Source of the DNA: Cryptomeria japonica
Lineage: Eukaryota; Streptophyta; Pinopsida; Cupressales; Cupressaceae
Length of the DNA: 60,000 nt
Direction: 5' to 3'
Assembly: GCF_030272615.1 (NCBI RefSeq)
Contig: NC_081413.1
Coordinates: 722,205,649 to 722,265,648, forward strand
Part shown: positions 34,720 through 48,514 of the stretch, piece after piece
Numbering within the stretch: the first letter of the stretch is position 1
How the letters are laid out: each line of letters starts with the position of its first letter
The notes under the pieces: model-generated
Seen by the model: only the letters and a program-made list of their open reading frames with translations
Told to the model about the DNA's origin: nothing
The model's database searches: none
Made by a program: the position numbers and the translations under genes

Positions 34720-37700
34720 TTATTCTTTTGTGCTAACATATTCTAGCACAACATTCTTTTCTTGAACTTCTTCTCTTAGACAATGATACTTTATAGAGAT
34801 ATGCTTTGTCTTAGAGTGCATTACTAGATTCTTTGAAATGTTAATAGCACTTGTATTATCACAAAATATAGTTACTGGCTCGGTAACTGTCTCATTCATA
34901 CCTTCCACCAGTTGTTTGATCCATGCTATATTGGTACAATTCAATGTTGCAGTGACATATTCAACTTCAACTGTTGACTATGAAATGCATCCTTGTTTTT
35001 TGCTAAGCCAACTTACTAGTCTTTTTCCCAAAAAGAAAGCTCCACTGCTTGTGCTTTTCCTATCATCAATATTTCCTGCCCAATCAACATCAGTACAGGC
35101 TTTTAAGTCAAAATCATTCCTCTTTTCATATAGTAAATCATAATCTTCAGTGCCTCTCAAGTATCTGAAAATTCTCTTGACTACTGTCATATGGGTTTCT
35201 TTGGGATCTGCAGAAAATCTTGCAGCTATACCTACTGCATGTGCTATATCAGGCCTATTGTGAACTACATATTGCAACTTTCCAATCATAGATCGGTAAA
35301 GTGTCTCATCAACAGATACAGATTCATCATTCTTTGATAGTTTACAATTAGTAGTCATAGGAGTACTTACAGGTTTAGAATCCTCCATTCCAAATTTCTT
35401 CAAGATTTCCTTTATATACTTGGATTGAGTAATGAAAGTCCCATTTTTCATTTGCAGTATTTGTAAACCTATAAAATACTTATTTCATCGATTAATGACA
35501 TCTCAAATTCTTTGCACATTTCATTTCCAAGTTCTTACATAAAGAATCATTTCCACAAAAAATAATATCATCAACAAATATGACTGACATCAGTATTCCA
35601 TTATCCTCATCATTCTTCATATACATGTTGTTTTCACTAGTCCTCATAAATCAAATCTTGATTAAGTAAGAGTGCAACCTTTCATACCATGCTCTAGGTG
35701 CTTGCTTTAGACCATATAAAGCTTTGTTTAACTTACATACCTGATCTTTATTCTTCTCTTCAATAAATCCTTCAGGTTGTTCAATATAGACTTCTTCTTC
35801 TAGTATACCATTTAAAAATACAGATTAAACATCCATTTGATATACCTTGAAATTTTTGTAAGCAGCATATGCCAACAATGTTCTTACTCCTTCAAGTCTT
35901 CCCACAGGGGCAAAAGTCTCACCATAGTCTATTCCTTCTTCTTGAGCATAACCTTTGCAAACTAGCCTTGCTTTTTTCCAAATGACCTCACCTTTTTCAT
36001 TTAGCTTGTTTTTGAAAATCCACTTTGTACTGGTTACATTTTTCTCTTTTGGTCTTGGGACCAATGTCCATGTTTCATTTTTCTTGATTTGTTCAATCTC
36101 TTCTGTCATAGCATTCACCCAATCTTCATTGCTTAATGCCTCTTTTACTATCCTCGGTTCAAATTTGGATATCAGACATGTGTTGTGTCTCAGTTTATTC
36201 CTTGTCATCACTGGATCATCCTTATCTCCTATAATCTGACTTGATGCATGATTTCTTTTGACATATTTTGCTAATATAGGCTCGGTAGGCTCTGTATGAT
36301 CTTCTTCATCACTCGGTAACTGAGTAATTTCTTCAGTGGCTTTCTTGGTAAGACTTATCGGTTGTACATATACAAACTCTTCATAATCTTCTGGTTCTTT
36401 GGAACTTCTTTCATCATTCCTTTCTGCAAATTTATCAATTTTCACATTTGCACTTTCCACTATTTTGTTAGATGATTTGATCAGATATTTAAATGCTTTA
36501 CTCCTAGAGGAATAACCAAGAAATGTTCCTTCCTCGCTTTTCTGATCAAATTTTCCATTTCTGTAATCTTTGTGAACATAACATCTACTTCCAAATATTT
36601 TAAAATAACTTACATCTGGTTTCTTGTCATACCAGATTTCATAAGGTGTCTTCATAGTTCCTTTCTTTAGTTGTACTCGGTTCAGGGTGTAAACTACAGT
36701 GCTTATTGCTTCTCTCCAAAATGTTTGAGGTACTCTCTTTTCTATCATCAAAGTTCTGGCACAATCTACAATTGATATGCTCCTTCTTTCAGCTATTCCA
36801 TTTTGTTGTGGTTTCCTTGGTGTAGACACTTGTCTCTTTATACCATGATCATTGCAGAATAAGTTAAATTCATCATAAATGAACTCTCCTCCTCTATCAG
36901 ATCTAAGACATTTCAACTGTCTTCTCGTTTCTTTTTCAACTCTTGTCTTATACCATTTGAACATTTGAAAAACTTCTGATTTATCTTTTAGAAACATAAA
37001 TGACATCATCCTTGAGTAATCATACACAAATAATATGAAGTATTTATCACCATAATAACTTTGAACTTTTATAGGACCACAAAGATCAGTGTGCACAAGA
37101 TCTAAAATTCCTCTAGAAGTGTAAGACTTACTTGTAAAGCTTGATTTTGTCATCTTACCCATCTGGCATCCTCGGCATATTGCATTCTCAGGTTTTTCCA
37201 AGCTCGGTAGACCTCTTACATGGTGCTTCTTACTTATTTTGATCAGGTTATCAAAATTTACATGACAAAACCTTTTATGCCATAACCACGTATCCTCTAT
37301 TTTTGCATATAGACAATTGTTCCGAGTTGAGTCAAGGTGAAATGTATTACCTCTTGTTTAAGTCCTGGTAGCAGCCAACTTTCCATGTTTGTCATGAACT
37401 TTGACAATTCCTTTATGAAATTCTATTCGGTATCCCGTATTGTTTAGCTGTGCTACACTCAACAAATTATATTTCAGACCTTCAACCCAATATACATCAT
37501 CACATTTAGCATTGTCAAGAAGTGTAATAGAACCTTTACCTTTTAGCAGACATGGTGCATCATTACCAAATCTTACATAACCTCCATCATAATCTTCTAA
37601 TTTAACAAACTTGTGTTTATCACCTGTCATGTGATGTGAGCATCCACTATCTATGATCCAAGAATCGTTATTATTTATGTGTGATATTAAGGATTTTTCT

Positions 37701-38818
37701 TCATACTTTTCTTCATCTGATCCATCTTTGATAGCCACATATACAACTTCCTCTGTCTCAGTCCCATCAGATTTATCATCATTGGATTCCTCATCAACTA
37801 CTAGGCGCGTCTTTCTATCTCTCCTTCTGAAGTCTCAGTGTCCTCTGTATTGGTTGTCTTTCTGTCTGTCATCTCGGTATTCTCTCTTTTCACTAGATTC
37901 TTTGTCAGGACAATTTGTAGCCATATGTCCAATTTTATCACAGTTAAAACATTTTAAAGGTAACTTCCCTTTATACTTACCTTTGTCTCTCAGTAACCTT
38001 CTGGCTAATAATGCTTCAAACTCTTCTTGCTTTCTGATTTTCTCATATAGTTTGTGTACTTCTTCCATGTTTTTGTGAAATCTCTCACTTGCTCCACTTT
38101 GATTTCCTTCAGCATACTTACATATTCTATCATTGTAATCATCAGATTCACCAAGATGAAAAGAAGTGAAAGCATATTCAACTTTGTTTACCGAAGACCC
38201 ACTGTTATCAAAATTACTTAACTCAAAAGCATGTAGCTTACCGATAGTAGCATCCAAAGAGACTGGCATGTTTGGTATAGACCTTAATTCATTAATTGCG
38301 GAGACTCTAATGGCATAAGCAGGTAGAAGTGTTCTCAACAACTTACTTGTTACATCATTTTCTTCAATAGTTCCTCCTGCTCCTTTGATTTGATTGACAG
38401 TTTCCTTTAACCTTGTACTGTATTGGATTATGTTCTCACCTTCATTCATTCTCATGGATTCAATTTGTCCTCTTAGATTGTCTACTTTCACTCTTTGAAC
38501 ATGTTCATCACCACCATACATAGATATAAGCTTATTCCACATAGCTTTGACATCATTACAGCCTTCTAGATCATTAAACTCTGAGTCAGTCAATGCTGAT
38601 GTTATTTCAATCATTGCTTGAATGTGTTCTTGCTTTGCCTTTATTTCTTCCATAATCATAGGGTTGGTGCTAGGTGCAATATAATCATTCTCCAGATAAT
38701 ATGTTGCATATTCTCCAATTCCTGATAAGTGCAGCTTCATCCTTTTCTGCCATGTGGAGAAACTTGACTTATTCAGCTTTGGTGCATCCCTTTTATACAT
38801 CTTCGGATCTTGCCTCAA
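34720..38818 (-). pseudogene. Element B gag-pol, broken
   Basis: Gag 38818-37835 (327 codons, intact) with N-terminal MRQDPKMYKRDAPKLNKSSF, coat domain and zinc knuckle CFNCDKIGHMATNC. Protease region 37738-37358 with DSGCSHHMTGDKH. Integrase plus start of RT 37201-35825: zinc-finger remnant [26 protein letters not shown] and PQQNGIAER, so the D, D35E residues are present. RT middle (minus FVDDIIF near 35560) is broken, then RNase H 35451-34720 (SWLSKKQGCIS, FCDNTSAINISKN). Stops or shifts near 37830, 37350-37205, 35820, 35455 and 34977 prevent one polyprotein. The best preserved of the three copies. Confidence 0.88.
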
Positions 38819-38846
38819 GTTCCTTTAAACTTTTCTTTCAGAGTTT

Positions 38847-38862
38847 AGGCTCTGATACCAAT
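38847..38862 (-). other. Primer binding site of element B
   Basis: Minus ATTGGTATCAGAGCCT next to the 5' LTR; an initiator-Met tRNA match. Confidence 0.8.
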
Positions 38863-39210
38863 TGTTAGTTAGATGAGAGCGGGGGGGGGGGGGGGGGGTG
38901 AATCAGATAAACTCACAATTCAATGTTCTGATCAGATTCAACCTTGGTAGCACTTATTTGATATGCAACTATGACTGTAAATCATTCAAACTCATAAACA
39001 GATAAACTTGAAACATCAAAACACATTTAACACCAGATTTAACGTGGAAACCCAAATAGGGAAAAACCACTGTGGGATTTCAGACCCACAAGAAAATACA
39101 CTCTTCTAGAGTATGCTCGGTTAAAAGTAAATCCTGTTAAAGATTACATATACATTGCTAGATGTGACCCGGTTAAGGGATTTCCCTCAAATCTATTAGG
39201 ATCTTGCACT
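38863..39210 (-). repeat. Element B 5' LTR, first part
   Basis: Aligns with 32794 onward up to ttgcact, where element C is inserted; continues at 46960. Contains an 18-G run at 38881-38898. Confidence 0.88.
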
Positions 39211-40713
39211 TGTAAAGTTCTGATGCCAATAGCTAACAAGATGAGAGGGGGGGGGGGTGAATCATACAAACTTAATCTTCCATAAAATTAACAGATTCAA
39301 CCTTGGTAACTTATATTTCAAAAATATAACCAAAAATTGCTAAACATGCTAACTCATAAACACATAATCATCATAACACATATAACACTAGATTTAACGT
39401 GGAAACCCAAATAGGGAAAAACCACTATGGGATTTTAGACCCACTAAGAAATATACTCTTCTAGATTATGCTCGGTTAAAAGCAAATCCGGTTAAAGATT
39501 ACAAACACATTGCTAGATGTGACCCGGTTAAAGGATTTCCCTCAGATCTGTTAGGATCTTCACTTTGTTAGAAGTGACCTTGTCAAAGGATTTCAAACAC
39601 TCAATTAGAATGTTACCTTGCTCGAGGATTTACAAATAAGATTGTTAGGTCCACTCGGTTAAGAGATTTTCTATCACTTTACAAAATAACAGTAATAAAA
39701 ATATATCTGCAACTTCACATCTAAAAAGCTAAAGCAGATTCTTATTTTCTCAACACTGTCTAGTCATAGGACTTATCTTGTCCCTCTGTTGGGCTCCCTA
39801 CTCTATTATTCAAATAGGTCTTCAAGCTTATGTGCTCGGTAATCACTATGTAGCATCCTTGTGCTTACACTTGCCTGCATACATTGTTCATCAATAATTT
39901 CTTATTTATAAACAATTTGCTATCCGCTGAATCTCTTTGATCACATTTCCCATGATCAATCGTAGCCATCAGATCTTCAATCTTGACTAGGTTCAATGTA
40001 TCCTTTGATCTGAAAAATATTTTACTTCGCCTAGGAACTTGCATTCCATTCTTGGAACTTGTGCTAGGTTAAGCGGTTCAATCTGTGCCGTAGATCTAGC
40101 TCCTGAATTTTCAAAGCCATAGATCCTTAATAAATTTCTTGCACGTCATATCAATCATTTAATCAACTCCAGCTAATTAGCTTCCTTCATTAAATAATGC
40201 TTTTATCATCCAATGCGATCTATTATAACTCGGTTGTTACTTGATAAATACTAAACTTCACTCCGTAGACATTTCGCCTTCATTAACCGATATCGATAAC
40301 CTTAGGGTTTACCAACTAGGTTCCTTAGGGTTTACCGATTAGGTTCTTTGCTCGGTGACATAGTATAGTATTAACCTTACAATCAACAACATATGTAGGA
40401 TATCAAAACAATCTAAACATCATGATCTCATCATTGTCTAACTCGGTAATAGTTGCCCATTGAATAACTTATTTCTCCCCTTATTCATCACATTCTTTCT
40501 GTATCTTTTACCAACATCTTAATTATCTTCAAATCAATCTTCTCAAGATATGGCAACATCATACTGAATCAAAATATTAATTTCTTGACATCAATGAAAA
40601 AATAATGTTATAAAGATAGTTATCATCCTTCTTCAGTTATATCAATAATCTTCAACAACCTTCTCAATATCCTTAATGAATATCAACAATCTCCTTCTAT
40701 TGAAATGCCAACA
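39211..40713 (-). repeat. Element C 3' LTR
   Basis: 1503 bp. By eye the first 290 bp differ from the other C LTR at about 13 positions. A G11 run lies at 39247-39257 and a TTATAAATAA TATA box near 39902-39911 (minus). Confidence 0.92.
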
Positions 40714-41012
40714 ATCTCCCCCTTTGGCATTGATGGCAATACCAACTTTTAAATGGTAATACCAACAATATATTCAAATTGATTCGAATTCAGATTGTTG
40801 TGGAGACTTCTCCTATTATCCTTGAGCTTTTTTCTTCTTCTGAAGTCTTCTAGGCTTTCTCCCTCTTTCATTAGTCTTCTGAGTTGTTATCTTGCATTTA
40901 GTCTTCTCCCTTTTTCAGTAATCTTCTCCCCTTGTCATTAGTCTTTTGTTATCTTCTTCATTTAGGGTTTTACCATTTAGTCTACCATTTAGTCTTCTCC
41001 CCCTTTGACAAC
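40714..41012 (-). other. Multiple polypurine tracts of element C
   Basis: Minus AAAGGGGGAGAT at the LTR edge (40714-40725), then several more purine runs ending in AGAAGACTAA between 40858 and 41012, for example AAAGGGGGAGAAGACTAAAT. Confidence 0.65.
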
Positions 41013-41264
41013 AATGCCAAAAAGTAAAAAAATTGAATCATGAACTCTTCTGTTGTGAAGTGCTTGCTTTTGCTGAGTTACACATGCAAATGTAACATCT
41101 AAAACTCGATCAGAGCAATCTTTCCTTCAATACTATTTCCTGTATCCTGTTCCTTGTTCATGTTCCTGTACACCTTTAGAAAACTTCCTAAAGTGCGTAA
41201 ATCAACATCAATCCACACATAATATTCTGTAGATTCGTCGAATTGATGCTTTCACCGAACTCTG

Positions 41265-44200
41265 TCAGTGAGTAGAAGGTAGGGGTAGGACCCCTAACTT
41301 GCTTCGGAGATACTCAAAAGTGTCTCTTGGTAGTGGCTTTGTGAAGATGTCTGCAATTTGCTCCTTTGTGCTAACATATTCCAGCACAACTTTCTTTTCT
41401 TGAATTTCTTCTTTGAGATAATGATACTTGATAGAAATATGTTTTGTCTTAGAGTGCATTACCAGATTCTTTGAAATATTAATGGCACTCGTATTATCAC
41501 AAAATATAGTTACTGGCTCGGTAACCTTTTCTTTTATACCTTCCAACAGTTGTTTAATCCATGCTATATTAGTGCAATTCAATGCTGCAACAACATATTC
41601 AACTTCTGTTCTTGACTGTGAAATACATCCTTGTTTCTTGCTAAGCCAACTCACTAGTCTTTCTCCTAAAAAGAAAGCTCCTTCATTTGTGCTTTTCTTG
41701 TCATCAATGTTGCTTTCCCAATCAACATCAATATAAACTTTTAAATCAAAATCATTTCTCTTTTCATATACTAAGCCATAATCTTCAGTGCCTCTCAGGT
41801 ATCTGAAAATTCTCTTGATTGCTGTCATATGGGTTTCTTTGGGATCTGCAGAGAATCTTGCAACAATACCTACTGTATGTGCTATATCCGATCTACTGTG
41901 CACAACATATTATAACTTTCCAATCATGGATCGGTAAAGTGTCTCATCAACAGAGGCAGATTCATCACTCTTTGATAGTTTACAGTTGGTAGTCATAGGA
42001 TTACTTACTGGTTTTGAATCCTCCATTCCAAATTTCTTCAAGATTTCCTTTATGTACTTGGATTGAGTAATGAAAATTTCATCTTTCATTTGCAGTATCT
42101 GTAAACCTATAAAATACTTTATCTCACCAATTAAATTCTTTGCACATTTCATTACCAAAGTTTTTGCATAGAGAATCATTTCCACAAAATATAATGTCAT
42201 CAACAAATATGGCTGAGATCAATATTCCATTGTCTTCATCATTTTTCATGTACATATTGTTGTTTTCACTTGATCTTATAAAACCAATCTTGATTAAGTA
42301 AAAGTGCAATATCTCATACCATGCTCTAGGTGCTTGTTTCAGACCATATAAAGCTTTGTTCAATTTACATACCTAATCTTTATTCTTGTCTTCAACAAAT
42401 CCTTCAGGTTGTTCAATATAAACTTCTTCTTCTAGTATACCATTCAAAAATGCAGATTTGACATCCATTTGATATACCTTGAAATTTTTGAAAGCAACAT
42501 ATGCCAACAATGTTCTTACTCCTTCAAGTCTAGCCACAGGTGCAAAGGTCTCGCCATAATCTATTCCTTCTTCTTGAGCATATCCTTTGCAAACTAGTCT
42601 TGCTTTATTTCGAATGACTTTACCTTTTTCATTTAGCTTGTTTCTGAAAATCCACTTTGTACCGATTACATTTTTGTCCTTCGGTCTTGGGACTAGTGTC
42701 CATGTGTCATTCTTCTTGATTTGATCAATCTCTTCTATCATAGCATTTACCCAATCTTCATTGTTAAATGCCTCTTTTACTATTCTTGATTCAAATTCAG
42801 ATATCAGACATGTGTTCTGTCTCAGTTTGTTCCTTGTCATCACTGGATCATCCTTATCTCCTATAATTTGACTCGATGCATGATTCCTTCTGACATATTT
42901 GGCTAATACAGGCTCAGTAGGCTTGGTATGATATTCTTCATCACTCGGTAACTGGATATTCTCTTCATTTTCTTCAGTAATTCTCTCGGTAGGACTTGTC
43001 GGTTGAACATAGACAAATTCTTCATAATCTTCTGGTTCCTTGGAATTTCCTTCATCATTCTTTTCTGCAAATTCATCAATTTTCACATTTGCACTTTCTA
43101 CTATTTTGTTAGATGATTTGATCAAACATTTAAATGCTTTGCTTCTAGAAGAATAACCTAGAAATGTTCCTTCTTCACTTTTCTGATCAAACTTTCCATT
43201 TCTGTCATCTTTGTGTACATAGCATCTACTTCCAAAGATTTAAAAGTAACTTACATTAGGTTTCTTGTCATAGTAGATTTCATATGGTGTCTTCAAAGTT
43301 CCTTCTTTAGTTGTACTCAGTTCAGGGTGTAAACAACAGTACTTATTGCTTCTCTCCAAAATTTTTGTGGCACTCTCTTTTCAATCATTAGGGTTCTAGC
43401 ACAATCCACAATAGATCTGTTTCTTCTCTCAGTTGTCCCATTTTGCTGTGGAGTTCTCGGTGCAGAGACTTGTCTTTTTATGCCATGATCATTGCAGAAT
43501 AAGTTAAATTCATCAGAGGTGAACTCTCCTCCTCTATCAAATCTAAGACATTTCAGTTGTCTTCCTGTTTCATTTTCAACTCTCGCCTTGTACCATTTAA
43601 ACATTTGAAAAGCTTCTGATTTTTCTTTTAAAAACATATCTGACATCATCCTTGAATAATCATCCACAAATAATATGAAATATTTATCACCATAATAACG
43701 TTGAACTTTCATAGGACCACAAAGATCAGTATGCACAAGATCTAAAATTCCCTTAGAAGTGCAGGACTTACTTGTAAAGCTTGATCTTGTCATCTTACCC
43801 ATCTGGCATCCTCTGCATATAGCATTCTCAGGTTTCTCCAAACTCAGTAGACCTCTTACTCGGTGCTTCTTACTTATTTTGATCAGATTATCAAAATTTA
43901 CATGACAAAAACTTTTATGCCATAACTAGGTATCATCTATCTTTGCATAAAGACACTTGTTCCGAGTTGAGTCAAGGTGAAATGTGTTACCTTTTGTTTG
44001 AGTCTCGGTAGCTGCTAACTTTCCATGCTTGTCATGAACTTTGAAAATTCCTTTTTGAAATTCTATTAAGTAACCTATGTTGTTTAGCTATGCTACACTC
44101 AACAAATTGCATTTCAAACCTTCAACCCAATAAATATCATCACATTTTGCATTGTCAAAAAGTGTGATAGAGCCTTTACCTTTTAGCAGACATGGTGCAT

Positions 44201-45440
44201 CATTACCAAATCTTACATGGCCTCCATCATAATCTTCTAATTTAACAAATTTGTGTTTATCACCTGTCATGTGATGTGAGAATCCACTATCTATGATCCA
44301 AGAATCATTATTATTTATGTGAGATATTAAGGCTTTTTCTTCATCCCTTTCTTCATTAGATCCATCCTTAATGGCCACATAAACAACTTCCTTTGTGTCC
44401 GTTTCATTAGATTTATCATCTTTGGATTCCTCATCGGCAATTAGGCATGTCTTTCTATCCCTCCTTTTGAAATCTCAGTATCCTCTGTAGTGATTGTCTT
44501 TTTGTCTGTCATCTCGGTATTCTCTCTTTTCACTAGATTCTTTGTCAGGGCAGTTAGAGGCCATATGTCCTATTTTATCACAATTGAAACATTTCAAAGG
44601 TAGCTTTCCTTTATACTTACCTTTGCCTCTTGGTAACCTCCTAGCCAACAATGCTTCAAACTATTCTTGCTTTCTGGTTTCTTCATACAATCTGTGCACT
44701 TCTTCCATGTTCTTACGAAATCTTTCACTTGCTCCACTGTGATTCCCTTCAGAATACTTACTCATTCTATCATTGTAATAATTAGATTCACCAAGATGAA
44801 AAGAACTGAATGCAGATTCAACTTTATTTACCGAAGACCCACTATTATCAAAATTACTTAACTCAAATGCATGTAGCTTACCGATAGTAGCATCTAAAGA
44901 GACTGGCATGTTAGGTACAGACCTCAATTCATTGATTGCAGAGACTCGGATTGCATAAGCAGGTAGAAGGGTTCTCAATAACTTACTTGTGACATCCTTC
45001 TCTTCAATAGTTCCTCCCGCTCCTTTGATTTGATTGACAATTTCCTTTAGTCTTGTACTATACTAGGTTATTTTCTCTCCTTCATTCATCCTCATAGATT
45101 CAAGTTGTCCTCTTAAACTGTCCACTTTTACTCTTTGTACATGTTCATCACCACCATAAACAGATATAAGCTTAGACCACATTGCCTTTGTATCAATACA
45201 ACCTTCTAGATCATTAAACTCTGAGTCGGTCAATGCTGATGATATTTCAATCATTGCTTGAGTGTGTTCTTGCTTCGCTCTTATTTCTTCCATAGTCATT
45301 GGGTAGGTGATTTGTGCAACATAATCATTCTCCAGATAGTATGTAGCATATTCTCCAATTCCTGATAGGTGCAGCTTCATCCTTTTCTGCCATGTGGAAA
45401 AACTTGACTTGTTCAGCTGTGGGGCATCCCTCTTATACAT
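41265..45440 (-). pseudogene. Element C gag-pol, broken
   Basis: Gag 45440-45063 (MYKRDAPQLNKSSF) stops at a TAG where B has Gln; gag resumes at 44978-44661; the knuckle (CFNCDKIGHM) lies near 44600-44560. Protease region 44378-44088 carries DSGFSHHMTG, so the usual Cys after DSG is Phe. Integrase 43841-43317 has HTDLCGP, CLRFDRGGEF and PQQNGTTER, so its acidic triad remains. RT 43125-42373 and 42363-42124 (FVDDIIFCG), then 42206-41910, and RNase H 41903-41265 (SKKQGCISQS, CDNTSAINISKN, ADIFTKPLP). At least six stops or frameshifts separate these blocks. Confidence 0.88.
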
Positions 45441-45487
45441 CTTTGGATCTTAACTCAAGTACCTTCAAACTTTTCTTCCAGAGTCCA

Positions 45488-45503
45488 AAGCTCTGATACC
45501 AAT
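45488..45503 (-). other. Primer binding site of element C
   Basis: Minus ATTGGTATCAGAGCTT beside the LTR at 45504; an initiator-Met tRNA match. Confidence 0.8.
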
Positions 45504-46954
45504 TGTAAAGTTCTGATGCCAATAGCTAACAAGATGAGAGTGGGGGGGGTGAATCATACAAACTTAATCTTCCATAAAATCAACAGATTCAACCTTGGTA
45601 ACTTATACTTCAACAATATAACCCAAAACTGCTAAACATGCTAACTCATAAACACATAATCATCATAACATATATAACACCAGATTTAACGTGGAAACCC
45701 AAATAGGGAAAAACCACTGTGAGATTTCGGACCCACTAAGAAATATACTCTTCTAGAGTATGCTCGGTTAAAAGCAAATCCGGTTAAAGATTACAAACGC
45801 ATTGCTAGATGTGACCCGGTTAAAGGATTTCCCTCAGATCTGTTAGGATCTTCACTTTGTTAGAAGTGACCTTGTCAAAGGATTTCAAACACTCAATTAG
45901 AATGTTACCTTGCTAGAGGATTTACAAATAAGACTGTTAGGTCCACTCAATTAAGATATTTTCTGTCACTTTACAAAATAACAGTAATAAAAATATATCT
46001 GCAACTTCACATCTAAAATGCTAAAGAAGATTCTTATTTGCTCAACACTCTCTAGTCATAGGACTTATCTTGTCCCTCTGCAGGGCTCCCTACTCTGTTA
46101 TTCAAACAGGTCTTCAAGCTTATGTTCTCGGTAATCACTATGTAGCATTCCTGTGCTTACACTTGCCCACATATATTGTTCATCAATAATTTCTTATTTA
46201 TAAACAATTTGCTAACCACTGAATCTCCTTGATCACATTTCCCATGATTAATCATAGCCATCAAATCTTCAATCTTGACTAGGTTCAATGTATCCTTCGA
46301 TCTGAAAAATGTTTTACTTCACCCAGGAACTTGCATTCCATTCTTGGAACTTGTGCTAGGTTAAGCGGTTCAATCTGTGCCGTAGATCCTTAACAAATTT
46401 CTTGCACTTTATATCAATCATTTAATCAACTCCAGCTAATCAACTTCCTTCATTAAATAATGCTCTTATCCATCCAATGCGATCTATTATAACTCGGTTG
46501 TTACTCGGTAAATACTAAACTTCACTCGGTAGACATTTTGCCTTCATTAACCGATATCGATAACCTTAGGGTTTACCGACTAGGTTCTTTGCTCGGTGAC
46601 ATAGTATAGTATTAACCTTACAATAAACACCATATGTAGGATATCAAAACAATCTAAACATCATGATCTCATCATTGTCTAACTTGGTAATGATTGCCCA
46701 TTGAATAACTTATTTCTCCCGTTATTCATCACATTCTTTCTGTGTCTTTTACCGACACCTTAATTATCTTCAAATCAATCTTCTCAAGATATGGCAACAT
46801 CATACTGAATCAAAATATTAATTTCTTGACATCAATGACAAAATAATGTTATAAAGATAGTTATCATCCTTCTTCAGTTATATCAATAATCTTCAACAAC
46901 CTTCTCAATATCCTTAATGAATATCAACAATCTCCTTCTATTGAAATGCCAACA
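45504..46954 (-). repeat. Element C 5' LTR
   Basis: 1451 bp, partner of 39211-40713; somewhat shorter through small deletions, for example near 46383. Confidence 0.92.
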
Positions 46955-46959
46955 ACACT

Positions 46960-48140
46960 TTGTGAGAAGTGACCTTGTCAAAGGATTTCAAACACTAATT
47001 CAAAATGTTACCTTCCTAGAGGATTTACAAATAAGACTGTTAGGTCCACTCGGTTAAGTGATTTCCTGTCACTTACAAAAATAAATAACAGTAGTAAAAT
47101 ATATCTACAACTTCACATCTGAAATGCTAAAGGAGATTCTATGTGCTTAAGATAATCTTGTCAAAAGACTTATCTTTCTCCTTGGTGGGCTTCCCACTTT
47201 TTTCTTTAAACAGATTTTCAATCTTCTGTACTCGGTTATCACCTTTGTAGCATCACTGTGGTTCTATTTGCCCGCATACTTTGTTCTTTAACTTTTCCTT
47301 ATTTATAAGCAATTCCTAACTGCTTAATCTCCTTAATCACATTTCCCATGATTAATCTTAGCCATCAGTTCTTCAAACTTGACTACGTTCATTGTATCCT
47401 TTGAACTGAAAAACATTTTATCTTGCCTTGAAACTTGTATTCCTTCCTTGTTACTTGTGCTCAATTATAACCGTTCAAGCTGTGTTGTAGATCTGACTCT
47501 TGAATTTTCATTGCCGTTGAGCCTTAACAAACTTCTTGCATGACATTCCAATCTTCTATAAATCTCTAGCTCATTGACATCCTTCATTTAATAATGCATT
47601 CACTCATTTAATGCATTTTGTTACTGCTCGGTTGATACTCGGTTAATACTGAACTTTACTCGGTAGATATTCTCGTCTCGGTTGCTTCTGCTCGGTGACT
47701 GATAAAATTGAAGTTTACGGACTAGCTCCTTGTTCGGTAAAATAGAATAGTGTCAAACCTTTACTCATTCTGTTGCATGAAATATTTTCTTCTTCTTATT
47801 CAGTCTTTGAATACACATATATAGGATATCAAAACAATCAAAACATCATAATCTCATCACTGTCTAACTCGGTAATAGTCTCCCATTGAATAACTTATTA
47901 CTCCCTTTCATTTTCACATTCTTTCTGTGTCACTTACCGACATCTTTAAACTCATCAAAACATACTCTTTAAGATATGGCAACATCATACTGAATCAGAA
48001 AATCAATTGCTTGACATCAATGACAAAATAACAATATTAAGATAGTAATAATCCTTTATCAATAATCTCCAACAACCTTCTCAATATCCTCATACCAACA
48101 AACTTATTGTAATGCCAACAATCTTCCCTTAATGCCAACA
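46960..48140 (-). repeat. Element B 5' LTR, second part
   Basis: Resumes where C ends (ttgtgagaagtgacc, compare ttgttagaagtggca near 33138) and runs to ATGCCAACA. Confidence 0.88.
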
Positions 48141-48145
48141 GTTAT

Positions 48146-48514
48146 CGTCTCAATACATTTACAATAATAACAAATCATCTTTATGACGTGTCGTGCTGAT
48201 CTGGAATAGATATGCTTGTCGGTGCATAACCTAGACCTATTTACCGGTAACAACAAATATGCAAACCCGAATAAACCAATGAACAAATCACCAAAATAAA
48301 GTGTCCAAACAATGTCTTCGACATAACCAAGTAATCTTCATATCATTCCAAGTGTCGGTGAACAATATAACCTGTCGGTAAACCAAATATCGATGATTGT
48401 GCATAAGTCATTGATCATGCCGGTGAACATAACCAAAGATCTCCGAGTGCTGATAGGTGTTGACAAGTGTTGACATCAATGACAAAACCATATCAACATA
48501 TCAAAATACCAACA
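48146..48514 (-). repeat. Element A 3' LTR, inner part
   Basis: Continues the A LTR after B. Matches about 53750-54103 closely (gacatgtcgtgctgatct, ttaccggtaacaacaaatat). Ends aataccaaca before the polypurine tract. Confidence 0.88.

Larger units (their letters stand above)
39211..46954 (-). mobile_element. Copia element C (Sirevirus-like), innermost
   Basis: Inserted in the 5' LTR of B. It starts TGTAAAGTTCTG and ends AATGCCAACA; flanks gcact (39206-39210) and acact (46955-46959) differ by one base. LTRs 39211-40713 and 45504-46954; internal part 40714-45503. Its coding and LTR sequence is close to B, so they are one family or sister families. Confidence 0.92.
32794..48140 (-). mobile_element. 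Copia element B (Sirevirus-like), hosting C
   Basis: Inserted in the 3' LTR of A. Ends TGTTAGTTAG and ATGCCAACA; 5-bp flanks gatat (32789-32793) and gttat (48141-48145) differ by one base. LTRs 32794-34299 (3', 1506 bp) and 38863-39210 plus 46960-48140 (5', split by C). Internal part 34300-38862. Confidence 0.9.
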
